Assembly: GCF_026241515.1 (NCBI RefSeq)
Contig: NZ_JAPHPW010000004.1
Coordinates: 186,001-250,000 of the forward strand
DNA from: Vibrio sp. 14G-20
GTDB lineage: Bacteria; Pseudomonadota; Gammaproteobacteria; Enterobacterales; Vibrionaceae
Direction of reading: 5' to 3'
DNA: 64,000 nt
Shown piece after piece: positions 35,661 to 45,704 of this stretch. Below the pieces are notes generated by a model, which was not told where the DNA came from, searched no databases, and was given only the letters and a program-made list of their open reading frames with translations. Numbering within the stretch: position 1 is the first letter of the stretch; each line of letters starts with the position of its first letter. A program made the position numbers and the translations under genes.

Positions 35661-35882
35661 ATGAAACCAAATCGATCTACGGTACTCACTGGACATATAA
35701 GACATTGCCCATGTTGTTCTACCGAACTGGTCATCAAAGACCACATTCACGTTTGCCCGCGCAATGAAATTGGCGACTGTTACTTCGATGGCTATGACCA
35801 ACACGAACAGCGCGCTAATACCGATTTTATCGATCATGCAAGTGCCAATGATAGCCTTGTTTACGGTATCTCAGAACACTAA
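35661..35882 (+). CDS. Small Cys-rich protein, zinc-ribbon-like
   Basis: A 73-residue protein with a very strong ribosome site (AGGAGG five bases before ATG). Cys16, Cys18 and Cys19 (HCPCC) and Cys32 and Cys40, with nearby His, could form one zinc site; the rest is acidic and His-containing. I do not recognise a family. It is a stand-alone gene convergent with yaiL, sharing the hairpin at 35924. Function unknown. Confidence 0.6.
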   Translation: MKPNRSTVLTGHIRHCPCCSTELVIKDHIHVCPRNEIGDCYFDGYDQHEQRANTDFIDHASANDSLVYGISEH

Positions 35883-35917
35883 GCGTTATTAAAGATTTGT
35901 TGAAGTAATTTTGCGCC

Positions 35918-35958
35918 AAAAAAAATGCAGCGCCAATCGAGTGATTGTTCGCTGCATT
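35918..35958 (-). terminator. Rho-independent terminator of the DUF2058 gene
   Basis: AATGCAGCG (35924-35932) pairs with CGCTGCATT (35950-35958); the minus-strand transcript then runs into a U-tract (A-run at 35918-35925 on plus). Confidence 0.85.
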
Positions 35959-36010
35959 CTTAGATCCTGTAAACTTAGCTAGCCATTAGAATGGAGCTAG
36001 GTAAAACGGA

Positions 36011-36532
36011 TTACCACATTAGATCATCTGGGATCACGAAGTCTTTGTACGGATCATCTTCGTCTACTTCATCAGAGCTTGAAGCTTGAGTATCAACGAT
36101 AGATTCTTCGTCACGCATCGCGATCTTGTTCGCTACCGCAGTAGGGATAACAACATAGCTTTCGCCTTGACGCGCGATACTTAGAATGCCTTTACTTAGT
36201 TGCTTTTGGGTCAGATCTTCTACGTAAAGGTATTTGACTAGCGTACCATCGGTGAAGTTGTATTTGATCTCACCGTTCTTCTGTTCGATCTTGTTCATCT
36301 CAATCAGTTGCTTCACTTGAGCTTTAATTTCTTTGCTCAACTGCTGTTCTTTCAACTGTTGGTTTAGCTCTTTGTCTTTCGCTTGCTGCGCCAGTTTAGT
36401 TTCTTCTGCTGCCGCTTTTGCTTCACGAGACTGAACGCGAGACTTTTTAGAGCCTTTCTTCGCCTTCTTTAATTTTTTCTCATTTACCAAGCCAGCTTTA
36501 AGCATCTGCTCTTGGAGTGTTAACTTTGCCAT
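36011..36532 (-). CDS. DUF2058 / YaiL family protein
   Basis: A 173-residue protein with a basic, Lys-rich helical N-terminal half (MAKLTLQEQMLKAGLVNEKK, then KKAKKGSKKSR and an EAKAAAEETKLAQQAKDKE coiled coil) and a small C-terminal domain (YNFTDGTLVKYLYV, SIARQGESYVVIP). These are the YaiL/DUF2058 signatures, a gammaproteobacterial family described as nucleic-acid- or polyribosome-associated but without a proved role. Single gene with own terminator. Confidence 0.9.
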   Translation of the reverse strand: MAKLTLQEQMLKAGLVNEKKLKKAKKGSKKSRVQSREAKAAAEETKLAQQAKDKELNQQLKEQQLSKEIKAQVKQLIEMNKIEQKNGEIKYNFTDGTLVKYLYVEDLTQKQLSKGILSIARQGESYVVIPTAVANKIAMRDEESIVDTQASSSDEVDEDDPYKDFVIPDDLMW

Positions 36533-36947
36533 GACTTTCCCAGTTCAGGATTAAAAACGGCACTATCATACCTGTTTTTAAGGTTTCTGTTTACTGAACA
36601 AGAACAAATTACAGAACAATTGCAAAATTTGTGCTGATAGCTCTAAGCTGCGTCCATATTCACTTCTTGTTGCTCACCACCTCCACTTTTCCCCGACACA
36701 CAGTTTTCACTTAAACACACCAACAATGCCTCACCCACCGACTCGAAATTGTTAGCTGACTCTATTATTCGCGCGCGTACCATTTATCATTCCAACAAGA
36801 CAATATGTTAATTTTCAATGGTTAATCGATTTTATAAAACCTTGGCATATACCTCATATTTGAATAAATGCCATAGATTTATAGCTCCAATGTCATAACT
36901 CTTGACTACGTTATTCTAGACATCAATCAATAAGGATAACGTAAACG

Positions 36948-38282
36948 ATGAAAACTCAATGGACTTGGTTAGCTGCACTTGTGGCATCCACATCAATCGC
37001 TTCGACCTCTGCGATAGCAGACACCGACGTGTACCTCACCAATAACACCAATCAAGTAATGACCATTCAAGCCAACCACGGCGGTACCGACCAGCTTCAA
37101 CTCGGTGATGAGTGGCAACAGCATGTTGAACAGATTGGCCCTTGGGAGACGAAGAAGCTGATCAGTTTCAACCGCTGGACTGGTGTGAAATCTGGGAAGA
37201 CCTATGAGTTTGACACTGTGGTATCGAACGCAGTGGGTGAGAGTGTCACGCTCAACCAAACCATGAAGGGACACTGGTATAACTCGACACTGCAACATGG
37301 TTTGAGCGCCGCAGACGTTAACCTAACGTTGCATAACGATCGTAATATTCATCGCAGCACGACCGATGCATTCGGGGTCAATGCAGAGCTAGCACTTAAA
37401 GCCGATTCTACGGCGCGCTACGATGACATTTACTACACCATCACCCCACAGAAAGTGGACGAACAACCAGAGCCAGACGCCAACACGCTGAAAGTCATGA
37501 CCTACAATATCTGGGCCCTCCCCGCTATCGCTTCACACATCGGTGATCGTTACGACCTCATCCCTCAATACGTTAAGGGCTACGACGTATTAGCGCTTCA
37601 AGAAGTGTTTGCCAACGGACGAGATGAATTCCTGCGAGAACTAGCAAAGGAATATCCTTACCAAACTAAAATGCTCGATAAAGATGGCATCAACATCTAT
37701 GACGGCGGCGTGATCATTGTGAGCCGCTACCCTATCGTCAACGAGGCACAGTACGTATTCCCTGATTGTACCGGCACAGATTGTTTTGCTGATAAAGGCG
37801 TGAATTACGCCGAGGTTATCAAAAATGGTCAGGCTTACCATGTGTTTGGTACGCACACAGCCTCATTCGATACGGACACGGCGCGTGACTATCGTCAGCG
37901 TCAATTTAAACAGATGCGTCAGCTCGCTCAATCACTGAACATACCATCCTCTGAAACGGTGATTTACAGCGGAGATTTCAACGTGAACAAGCTTAAGTTC
38001 CCAGGTGACTACCAACAGATGTTCGCCAACCTACAAGCCACAGAGCCTGAGTACTCAGGATATACCGCTTCTACCTTTGACCCTCGCATCAATAACTTCG
38101 CTGGTGAGCCAATGTCTGGCGGTGAGAATGTTGAATATCTCGATTACGTGGTGGTGAGTTCAGAGTACACACAAAAAGCTCACAATAATAACCGCGTTGA
38201 TGTTCCTCGCTCTACCAGCAGTGAATTATGGAAGCACTACAACCTTTCAGATCACTTCCCTGTTAGTGCTGTCATCAAGTAA
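36948..38282 (+). CDS. Secreted sphingomyelinase C-type phosphodiesterase
   Basis: A 444-residue exported enzyme: signal peptide to about residue 24, an N-terminal beta-rich domain (about 25-150), then an EEP (DNase I-like) domain from about 180. Catalytic motifs are TYNIWALP, the metal Glu in LALQEVFANG, GTHTASF, SGDFNVNKL and the terminal NLSDHFPVS. This is the bacterial neutral sphingomyelinase pattern, cleaving sphingomyelin to ceramide and phosphocholine; a host-membrane-damaging exoenzyme. It is followed 15 bp later by a putative foldase gene. The 415-bp upstream gap is AT-rich with no other gene. Confidence 0.85.
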   Translation: MKTQWTWLAALVASTSIASTSAIADTDVYLTNNTNQVMTIQANHGGTDQLQLGDEWQQHVEQIGPWETKKLISFNRWTGVKSGKTYEFDTVVSNAVGESVTLNQTMKGHWYNSTLQHGLSAADVNLTLHNDRNIHRSTTDAFGVNAELALKADSTARYDDIYYTITPQKVDEQPEPDANTLKVMTYNIWALPAIASHIGDRYDLIPQYVKGYDVLALQEVFANGRDEFLRELAKEYPYQTKMLDKDGINIYDGGVIIVSRYPIVNEAQYVFPDCTGTDCFADKGVNYAEVIKNGQAYHVFGTHTASFDTDTARDYRQRQFKQMRQLAQSLNIPSSETVIYSGDFNVNKLKFPGDYQQMFANLQATEPEYSGYTASTFDPRINNFAGEPMSGGENVEYLDYVVVSSEYTQKAHNNNRVDVPRSTSSELWKHYNLSDHFPVSAVIK

Positions 38283-38297
38283 CGCGGTGAACGGATA

Positions 38298-39269
38298 ATG
38301 CATCGAGTTAGATTAATCCTAATGCTCGTCGCTGTGACGAGCATTGTTGGCTATTCATGGTCATCAAAATCGATTGAAACATCGCAATCTTCTGTCCAAC
38401 ACACAGAAGTGGAGCAACATGTTTCTATAGCGACTGATGACAATAGTCCCATATCAAATACGGCAGGCTTTTCAGACAATCGCGTTTCGCAAGGTAAACA
38501 AGTCCAAACTGAAAACCTAAACGGAAAAGCGTATGCAGAAAACCTAACTGAACTTGAAGGAAAGGTGCTACACAATAAGCTCGATGAGTTTTGGTCGCTT
38601 TGCCAACAAGCCGACAATTGCACGGAACAACTCGCGCAGTTGAAATCTGAGTTACCGATGGAGTGGTTTGAGCTATTAAGCGATTACCCAAAGCTTTCTG
38701 TCGATTGGCAAGTAAGGGAAAGCACAATGCCACTCGAATCCATCAACTCTTTAGAAGCGCGTGTTGAGCTATTTAAGCAATCTGCACAAGAAATTTGGGG
38801 AGAATTAGCCCACCAACTATTTGCCGATCAATTTGCGCATTTGGATTTTACGCTTAGCGCAAACACGCTTGAGGAAGTCGAAGCGACTGAGTTTGTCTTA
38901 CACTATCAAGCTTTACTCTCGGAATGGGAAAGTCAAACGGGAACATTAAACGCAGAAAATCCGGCTCAACAATACGAGCTTGCTGTCTCACTGCTGCCAA
39001 ACAACTACAGTTCTTCCGAGCTAGCGACCATCAAGGCTGAACTTCAAGAAACATATTTGGATGCAGCACAGGCCAATAATATCGCCGCGCGTGAACAACA
39101 AGTGGCGCAACAACAGCAGACTGTGATGACCTACCACGAACAACTGGATCAATTGAAATCGACCTTAGATTCTCAACGTTCGGCAAGCCATGCCAATTGG
39201 GATGCACAACAATGGAACGACTACTACCAACAGCAAATAACAGAATTTCGTGAGAAGTTCTTTGAATAA
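38298..39269 (+). CDS. Membrane-anchored lipase-chaperone-like protein
   Basis: A 323-residue protein with one N-terminal membrane anchor (about 5-22), a Ser/Thr/Gln-rich linker, then an all-helical periplasmic body with a long C-terminal coiled coil rich in Gln. The topology, length and helical pattern resemble the Lif/LipB steric chaperones that fold secreted lipases, but the usual RxxFDY-LSA signature is not intact; the closest stretch is LHNKLDEFWSLCQ. It sits 15 bp after the sphingomyelinase, so I infer a dedicated foldase for that enzyme. The alternative is an unrelated helical envelope protein. Confidence 0.55.
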   Translation: MHRVRLILMLVAVTSIVGYSWSSKSIETSQSSVQHTEVEQHVSIATDDNSPISNTAGFSDNRVSQGKQVQTENLNGKAYAENLTELEGKVLHNKLDEFWSLCQQADNCTEQLAQLKSELPMEWFELLSDYPKLSVDWQVRESTMPLESINSLEARVELFKQSAQEIWGELAHQLFADQFAHLDFTLSANTLEEVEATEFVLHYQALLSEWESQTGTLNAENPAQQYELAVSLLPNNYSSSELATIKAELQETYLDAAQANNIAAREQQVAQQQQTVMTYHEQLDQLKSTLDSQRSASHANWDAQQWNDYYQQQITEFREKFFE

Positions 39270-39289
39270 TATAGGTTCAGACAGTCAAG

Positions 39290-40324
39290 CTAAGTTAGAC
39301 CATCACGAAACTGCGCAGGCGTTTTATTGAGCCACCCTTTAAACGCCCTTCTGAAATTTGCAGGGTCGCTATAACCGAGCCTTTCACCAATGTCATCGAT
39401 ACTCATAGTTGTGCCGAGCAACAGCTCTTTAGCTAATTCCACTCGAACTTCGGTCAGCAATACTTGGTAACTGGAATCATGAGTGACCAGTTCTCGTCTG
39501 AGCGTACGAGAACTGCAACCAAACTCATCCGCAAGTTGTTCAATATTCGGGAAACTGCCTGCGGTTTGATAAAAGATCGTTTTGATCTGGTTAGTCAACA
39601 GATGCTCGGAGTCCAGCGTTTCCACTATCGACTGGCAAGACGCGAGATAGCGCTTCAGTGTCGCGGCATCGTGAGTCAATAAGGTTTGTGACAAAACCGA
39701 GGCATCAAAACGCAATTTACAATGGCTCTGCTCAAAAACTACAGGGCACTGGAAGCGGTTGTCATAGAGCTTGGCGTAGTTAGGGCGAACGTATGGCAAA
39801 GCCAGAGTGTGAATATCCAGATCATGGCCTGTCAGTTCTTTGAACAAAGAGACAATTGAACTCAGGAAATACTCGCTGCAGAAAGGAAGTAGCTCTCCCA
39901 CCTCAAAAGTATTTTCAATCTGGATCACCGCTTGTTCAGAATCTAAAAGCAATCTAACCGAGAAGATAGGCCCATTCAGGCGCAAATACTTAAAGCCCGA
40001 CTTAATGGCCTCCCCGACATTTTGACTGGTTGATAGCGCATAACCCAACACGCCAAAATGGCTCAAGCTAGCGTGTTCTCCCAACCAAAGCCCTAAGCCA
40101 TCGTGAGGAAAGCTCTGATTAGCCGCGCTAAACAACGCAAGTTTATCAGCGTAAGTCAGCTTTCCATTCGGGTATCGCCAATCCATAGTTTCTAACCCGA
40201 CTTCCGTGAGCAGCCTTTCAATATCGACACCTCGTTGCGCTAAGGTATTCAACAGCAGCGCTATATCTAATGTTCCTAGCTGATGCCGATGCCCTGTTGG
40301 CTTATACTCCGCGATAGTCTCCAA
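39290..40324 (-). CDS. AraC-family transcriptional regulator
   Basis: A 344-residue regulator: N-terminal arabinose-binding-like/OruR-type ligand domain (about 20-200), C-terminal double HTH (about 245-340, LADEFGCSSRTLRRELV and IGERLGYSDPANFRRAFK). It is convergent with the foldase-like gene and divergent from the DUF2804 gene over 170 bp, so the DUF2804-hydroxylase pair is its probable target. The ligand is probably hydrophobic, as for relatives that sense fatty acids or amino acids; this is inference. Confidence 0.9.
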   Translation of the reverse strand: METIAEYKPTGHRHQLGTLDIALLLNTLAQRGVDIERLLTEVGLETMDWRYPNGKLTYADKLALFSAANQSFPHDGLGLWLGEHASLSHFGVLGYALSTSQNVGEAIKSGFKYLRLNGPIFSVRLLLDSEQAVIQIENTFEVGELLPFCSEYFLSSIVSLFKELTGHDLDIHTLALPYVRPNYAKLYDNRFQCPVVFEQSHCKLRFDASVLSQTLLTHDAATLKRYLASCQSIVETLDSEHLLTNQIKTIFYQTAGSFPNIEQLADEFGCSSRTLRRELVTHDSSYQVLLTEVRVELAKELLLGTTMSIDDIGERLGYSDPANFRRAFKGWLNKTPAQFRDGLT

Positions 40325-40494
40325 TCGTCTCTCCTTATATCGAGCCCATTCCCATAAACCTGACTACTCAGCCTCAACAACACATGCTAACAAAATCGTG
40401 ATTGGTAACGCGTTCTTGTCCGAATATGACCTCCCAATTCTACGCTACTCATCGCACAATGGCTTTAATTGTTAAAATAATGTGAACCATCGCA

Positions 40495-41508
40495 ATGATA
40501 AAAACGAGTCTAGCCCCACACAGTTTGATTGATTCTGATGGTCAGCCGATCATTGGACATTTCGATGGCATCCCAAAGCACCTGAACATCGAGAACTTTG
40601 ACTACCGAAACTCGATGGACTCAAAAGCAAACCCTTGGCAGAAGCACTTCCACTATAAGCAATTCCAGTTTGCCAGCATCGTCACCGACACGCACATTAT
40701 CGGCGTCGCTATCGCGGATATTCGCTACTTGGGCTCAGCGTTTTGTTATGTCTACAACATCGAGAACAACCATCTAGAAGAGTCATCTTGGTTGAGGCCA
40801 TTAGGGTTTGATAAGCATGTAACGCCTTCACCATTCGAAGGAAAAACAAGCATTGCAGATCAAAGCGTCACCTTTGATATTGAAGACGGACAATGGCGAG
40901 TTTGCTTGAATACCAAACTCATAACGGTCGATATCGCTTTAGAGCCTGAAACCGACAGCTTGCCCTTGGCGATGTGCAGCCCAACGGGCTATTCAGGTTG
41001 GACTTACACCCAAAAGCACAATGCTTTGCGCATCAGCGGCGACATCCAAATCAAGGGAACATCATTAACCCTCACGCAAGCTCGTGCCGGTTATGACTTT
41101 TCAGCGGGATACATGAGGCGCGAAACCAGTTGGCGCTGGGCAAGCATCAACACGCAATCCAATGGCACTGATATTGGCTTGAATCTCGCGGCGGGCGTCA
41201 ATGAAACCGGAGGCTGCGAAAACGTATTGTGGGTCAATGGAATCAGGCACTTGCTTAACCCGGTACAGTTTACGTTCAGTCGCCAAGACACGAACTTACC
41301 TTGGCAGATAACATCACAAGATGGACGTATAAACCTGACCTTTACGCCCTTAAATAACCGCAGCGAAAAGCTCAATTTATGGCTGTTAAAGAGTAACTTT
41401 CGTCAGTTCATTGGTCACTTTTCTGGCTCGATTGAAGACAACAATGGAGTGACACATCAACTCGATGGTGTTCTTGGTCTAACAGAAGATCACTTTGCCC
41501 GCTGGTAG
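40495..41508 (+). CDS. DUF2804 family protein
   Basis: A 337-residue protein with the DUF2804 features: N-terminal FDGIPKHLNIENFDYR, KHFHYKQFQFASIVT, WLRPLGF, and C-terminal FRQFIGHFSGSI and EDHFARW. It is beta-rich and resembles the lipocalin/carotenoid 1,2-hydratase-like fold. Function unproved. It stands 87 bp before a membrane fatty-acid hydroxylase gene on the same strand, which suggests a role in lipid or isoprenoid modification. Confidence 0.85.
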   Translation: MIKTSLAPHSLIDSDGQPIIGHFDGIPKHLNIENFDYRNSMDSKANPWQKHFHYKQFQFASIVTDTHIIGVAIADIRYLGSAFCYVYNIENNHLEESSWLRPLGFDKHVTPSPFEGKTSIADQSVTFDIEDGQWRVCLNTKLITVDIALEPETDSLPLAMCSPTGYSGWTYTQKHNALRISGDIQIKGTSLTLTQARAGYDFSAGYMRRETSWRWASINTQSNGTDIGLNLAAGVNETGGCENVLWVNGIRHLLNPVQFTFSRQDTNLPWQITSQDGRINLTFTPLNNRSEKLNLWLLKSNFRQFIGHFSGSIEDNNGVTHQLDGVLGLTEDHFARW

Positions 41509-41595
41509 CGAAACTCTGCTGATTGAATCTCAGACGATCGAGTCTAAGTAAACTTGATACTAAAAACGCGTATGGCGTCTCAACAAGGATAAAAC

Positions 41596-42444
41596 ATGAA
41601 TATCGACGCATTAATCAATCATCCGGAATGGCTGCTGTTGGTATTGGCGCCTTTGTTCATGATCTGTATGTTGGCCGAGTATTTCATTGGTCAAAAGCAA
41701 GGCCGATTACCAGACAATTCAAGTTACAAGCTATCGGAAGTCATGTGTAACTTCACGTTAGCAGGCATGCATCAACTCTCCGATTTGTTAACCGGGCTGC
41801 TGATCGTTCAGCTCTACCTGTGGCTGTTTGGTTGGCGCTTAATGGACATTGAAATGGGTGTATTGAGTTTCATTGTATTAATGGTTCTACAGGACTTTTT
41901 CTACTACTGGTTCCACAGAGCAAGCCACCGAGTTCGATGGATGTGGGCAGCACACGTCGCGCACCACAGCTCTGAACGTATGAACTTCAGTACCGCATTT
42001 CGTCAAAGCCTAATGTACCCGCTTGCGGGAATGTGGCTATTTTGGGTACCACTCGTCATCATAGGTTTCGCCCCTAAATGGGTAATCTTCGTGGTACTTC
42101 TGAATCTGGGTTTACAGTTCTTTGTGCATACTCAGTGGGTACGAAGCCTAGGGCCTTTGGAATACCTTTTTAATACCCCATCCCACCACCGTGTTCATCA
42201 CGGCAGAAATCCGCAATACATCGATAAGAACTACGCTGGCGTTCTTATTATCTGGGACAAGTTATTTGGGACGTTTGAACCGGAAGTGGAAACAGTGCGT
42301 TACGGCGTCACCAAACCTGTAGAGAGTTTCAACCCGATAACGGTGACCTTTCAAGAGTGGAAAACCATATTCAAAGATCTGCGAAACCAAACGCTAACCA
42401 TGAAGCAGAAAGTGAAATTAATGCTCTCACCACCTTCTGACTAA
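41596..42444 (+). CDS. Fatty acid hydroxylase / sterol desaturase family protein
   Basis: A 282-residue integral membrane di-iron oxygenase with all His boxes of the family: HRASH, HVAHHSS and HHRVHH. Four or more membrane helices surround them. It would hydroxylate or desaturate an acyl or sterol-like lipid using O2 and an electron donor. Substrate unknown. It pairs with the DUF2804 gene upstream. Convergent with the fimbrial usher gene. Confidence 0.88.
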   Translation: MNIDALINHPEWLLLVLAPLFMICMLAEYFIGQKQGRLPDNSSYKLSEVMCNFTLAGMHQLSDLLTGLLIVQLYLWLFGWRLMDIEMGVLSFIVLMVLQDFFYYWFHRASHRVRWMWAAHVAHHSSERMNFSTAFRQSLMYPLAGMWLFWVPLVIIGFAPKWVIFVVLLNLGLQFFVHTQWVRSLGPLEYLFNTPSHHRVHHGRNPQYIDKNYAGVLIIWDKLFGTFEPEVETVRYGVTKPVESFNPITVTFQEWKTIFKDLRNQTLTMKQKVKLMLSPPSD

Positions 42445-42472
42445 ATAGCCTACATAAAATAGATTGTTCATC

Positions 42473-44941
42473 CTAGTACACTTTATGGAAGTCGATAAAA
42501 TTAAAGGTGAGATCGCTTACCCAAAAGTCCCCATCCAAGTCGGCACCTTGAACGTATCTTTTGTCGCCCATCTCTAAGGTGATAATGTACTTTCCAGCGA
42601 TCAGCCCCTCTACCATGTAAAAACCGTCACTCTCGATTTCGCTCGAATATTCCGTTCCTTTCTGAATATGTTTGAAGTGCAGATACGCATTGCTCTCGAT
42701 AGCGCCCTCCACTGTGCCATCGACCCCAAATGACACCACCATTTCGATGTTCGCATGAGTTAATCCAACCTGCTTGGTATTAACAAACACAGGGTTTTGA
42801 ATCGGCGTGAGGTTTAGGTCTAGTGCCCCTTCATCAATATAGATAGGCAGATTGCTTCGAGCGGGAACACTCGAGAATTCAAAGCGCCCTTTTGCATCGC
42901 TCACAGCACGTTGGTCGAGTATCTGCAGGCTCACTCCAGATATCGGTTGCTTGTGGTGATCATAGACAACCCCAGTCAACTTAGAATGGTTGTACCGGTT
43001 CCACTCAACAAACTCACCGATGTCCTCATCGAAGTAGGTTTTAGCCCCAAATTCCGTCGTCATTTCCACACCGTATTGGTCCTCTGTTCCTTCCAACTTA
43101 AACAACAGATAAGGATTCACACGCGCCTCTAAAGAGGCAGTAAACGACACATCTTGTTTCTGGTAGCGAGCAGATACATTGGTGGTGAGTTCTTGGAATA
43201 CATTAAGAGGATCAAGTACACACTCTTTACATGCGTTTCTTAAAGAGAGCTCTGTGCGTTCATGATGACCAGAGCCATTAACCGTGCCAGAGATGTTCCA
43301 CGAGGTATCAGAAAAACCACTTTTGGCGAGCTCGACTGTGTGTAAGTAGGTATCTTCATGGCTGTCCTTTGCGTATTGATAATCGCCCGCATAAGAGAGA
43401 AACAGATTACGCGACACCTTGGCGTTCACTTTTGGCTCGACACTGAGTTCATCTTCATCGTCCCTTACGGTTAAAAAGGCCGTGAGATTTGCAAGCGACA
43501 AGTTGTACTTGAACACGTCATATTCCATCGACTCTGAATCCAGTTCATCGGTTTTATTGAGCTCGATTGACGCAGATTGGTCGCCGCCGAGTAAGATATC
43601 AAACTCCATTGGAAAACGATTAAAGTCGGGTAACCAACCGATATGACCTGCAAACCAATGTGTCGGTAAGTATCGCCCCTGAAAGCCAACCAAGTCTTTG
43701 CCATGTTGCCTCCTAAAAGCGCTACCTACGGTAAAGTAATCAGCAAATCCATACTCCAGAGACACGGCACCCGCTCTGTCTGTACCTTCATTCCCGACCA
43801 CCTGAACGCCCCACTCGTTGCGTGGCAAAAAAGCATCTTCTAAACCAGCGACGGTAATCTCTTCTTCCTGCCAGACACCTTTCGATAGGTAGTAGCGAAA
43901 CTTAATGGTGTCACCGGGTGAGATGTTGTCTTCTTCAACAACAAAGCGTCCAAACTCATCAGAACGATACGTCGTTTGATAGATGCCATTAACCAACACA
44001 TCGATGCTGATATTGGGCTGAGTAGTACGCTCCAGTTGTAAGTTGCCAAACTCTGGCTGACGCTTTCGGTTGGTATAATACAGCCCATCTTCGAGTGTTT
44101 GATTGACGGTAAATACACTGCCATCTAACAGCACGTGTCCAATTTCAAGTGAACCTTCTCCATCATGTGCTTCAACCGCAATGTTGTAATAGACGATAGG
44201 CTGATCTTCTCGCGAATCAATAGACAACCTAGACAAGGAATGTTCGGTACTTAAGATAGTGTCGGAAATGGCATAAACATCACCGCCCGTTTCACTGTCA
44301 TGGTAAACAGAAGCTGCTACTCTTATTGCCAAACCCACGGTCGCAAGCGGCTCTATGGCCGGAGTATTACTAGCACGCTTCAACTCTTCTGCTTTCTTAC
44401 GGGATTCATTTTTGATCTTAGAGATCACCGCTTCCAACTCGGTTAACGAGCTGAACTCAGGAGAAACGGTTAGCCGATAGTCATCAATGTCCCATCTGAT
44501 TTTGGCAGGAATACAGGCTTGCAAGCTGTACCAATGAATGTAGGTTTCCGAGTCAATCACTTCAAACTTGATTGACTGGATGTTGTTGTCATCGCGATTA
44601 TTGTTTTCATCGCGATAACAGGCGGCTTGCTCGGTATCAACGATATAAGGAGGAGACTCTCGCCCAACATCTTGCGGTAAGTAGATTTCACAATAGCCGT
44701 TGTCATCGCATTGCCCATTCATCTCTAGCAGAGAAAACGCAGCGTTTGATATCGAAATAAACGGCTCTTCGTAATCATCCATCATGACACGATAAAAGCT
44801 ATCACCGACTTGCCCTACTCGAACTTCGATATGAGCAGGATAAAGTTCAGTCGCCTCGCTTTCCCCTTCTGACTGCGAATGAGCGACAAATGGAAACAAT
44901 GAACAAAGCAATGCAACTCGACAAGCCAAATGTTGAAACAT
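42473..44941 (-). CDS. Fimbrial outer-membrane usher, CS1/alpha-type-like
   Basis: An 822-residue exported protein: signal peptide to about 22, N-terminal chaperone-binding region with several Cys pairs, a long beta-barrel region (about 260-640, plug-like EFGNLQLERTTQPN and DEFGRFVVEEDN), then a carboxypeptidase-regulatory/E-set-like domain (about 655-720, GVVYDHHKQPISG) and a C-terminal domain. This is the layout of CS1/TcfC-type ushers, which export and polymerise pilins. Last gene of the pilin-minor pilin-chaperone-usher operon. No separate tip adhesin gene is visible. Confidence 0.82.
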   Translation of the reverse strand: MFQHLACRVALLCSLFPFVAHSQSEGESEATELYPAHIEVRVGQVGDSFYRVMMDDYEEPFISISNAAFSLLEMNGQCDDNGYCEIYLPQDVGRESPPYIVDTEQAACYRDENNNRDDNNIQSIKFEVIDSETYIHWYSLQACIPAKIRWDIDDYRLTVSPEFSSLTELEAVISKIKNESRKKAEELKRASNTPAIEPLATVGLAIRVAASVYHDSETGGDVYAISDTILSTEHSLSRLSIDSREDQPIVYYNIAVEAHDGEGSLEIGHVLLDGSVFTVNQTLEDGLYYTNRKRQPEFGNLQLERTTQPNISIDVLVNGIYQTTYRSDEFGRFVVEEDNISPGDTIKFRYYLSKGVWQEEEITVAGLEDAFLPRNEWGVQVVGNEGTDRAGAVSLEYGFADYFTVGSAFRRQHGKDLVGFQGRYLPTHWFAGHIGWLPDFNRFPMEFDILLGGDQSASIELNKTDELDSESMEYDVFKYNLSLANLTAFLTVRDDEDELSVEPKVNAKVSRNLFLSYAGDYQYAKDSHEDTYLHTVELAKSGFSDTSWNISGTVNGSGHHERTELSLRNACKECVLDPLNVFQELTTNVSARYQKQDVSFTASLEARVNPYLLFKLEGTEDQYGVEMTTEFGAKTYFDEDIGEFVEWNRYNHSKLTGVVYDHHKQPISGVSLQILDQRAVSDAKGRFEFSSVPARSNLPIYIDEGALDLNLTPIQNPVFVNTKQVGLTHANIEMVVSFGVDGTVEGAIESNAYLHFKHIQKGTEYSSEIESDGFYMVEGLIAGKYIITLEMGDKRYVQGADLDGDFWVSDLTFNFIDFHKVY

Positions 44942-44993
44942 GAATCTTGTCGTTACTCAGTCGAGTGCACAATCACTGACAACACAGTTCAAG

Positions 44994-45704
44994 CTACAGA
45001 ACACATTCGTACAAAGGCTGGTCGTTCTGCACCAATGAAACCTTCGAACCCTTTGGTAGCGGTTTGGTTAATTCTGCATTGCGAAGTAACACCACCTTTT
45101 CGCTGTGTTCGTCGACATTCAATTTAGCGCTGAACTGGAAATTACCGTCATTCGTAATCTTGAGGTTCTGATCATCACATTGAAACTTCACATCTTGTAC
45201 CTGCTCGCCTTTTTGTACATAAACCGGTACATAGCTGTTGATATGAAAGTTGAGTTGAAACGCTGAACCGTTGTTAGAACGAACCTTTCTCGATAAATCT
45301 GGCGGGGAAGCTTCAGGCGCCTTCGCGATAGGCGAAAACCATAGATAAGCTCGATATTCGCCATCTGGCATGTCGTCTGGCAATGCGTTCATACGTAAGC
45401 GAACGGTGCGTCTTTGGTTGGGTTTCAATTCACGAATAATCGGCGGTGATACTTTAATCCAATCAGCGATATTTTCAGACTCAGCGATGTTTGCGTCGGT
45501 ACGAACTAAGCCACTGGCCTTTACTGGTCGATAGATTGGTTTGATCTCCAATCGAATCGGTTCATCCGAATTGTTCTCCACCACGATTTTTTCCGTCACA
45601 GAGGTATCAGCATCTAAGACAAAACGAGTTGGAGCGATTAGGAGTTGAGCAGAGGCTTGTGCCGTGAAAAGTAAGCCGAGAGCACATGAGATAAACAACT
45701 TCAT
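44994..45704 (-). CDS. Periplasmic fimbrial chaperone
   Basis: A 236-residue exported Ig-like chaperone: signal peptide to about 19, TRFVLDADTSVTEKIVVENNSDEPIR (first strands with the conserved Arg), NQRRTVRLRM before the subunit-binding edge, and two C-terminal Cys that could pair. It binds pilin subunits and delivers them to the usher 52 bp downstream. Its start overlaps the preceding minor-pilin stop by 4 bp (ATGA). Confidence 0.88.
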   Translation of the reverse strand: MKLFISCALGLLFTAQASAQLLIAPTRFVLDADTSVTEKIVVENNSDEPIRLEIKPIYRPVKASGLVRTDANIAESENIADWIKVSPPIIRELKPNQRRTVRLRMNALPDDMPDGEYRAYLWFSPIAKAPEASPPDLSRKVRSNNGSAFQLNFHINSYVPVYVQKGEQVQDVKFQCDDQNLKITNDGNFQFSAKLNVDEHSEKVVLLRNAELTKPLPKGSKVSLVQNDQPLYECVL

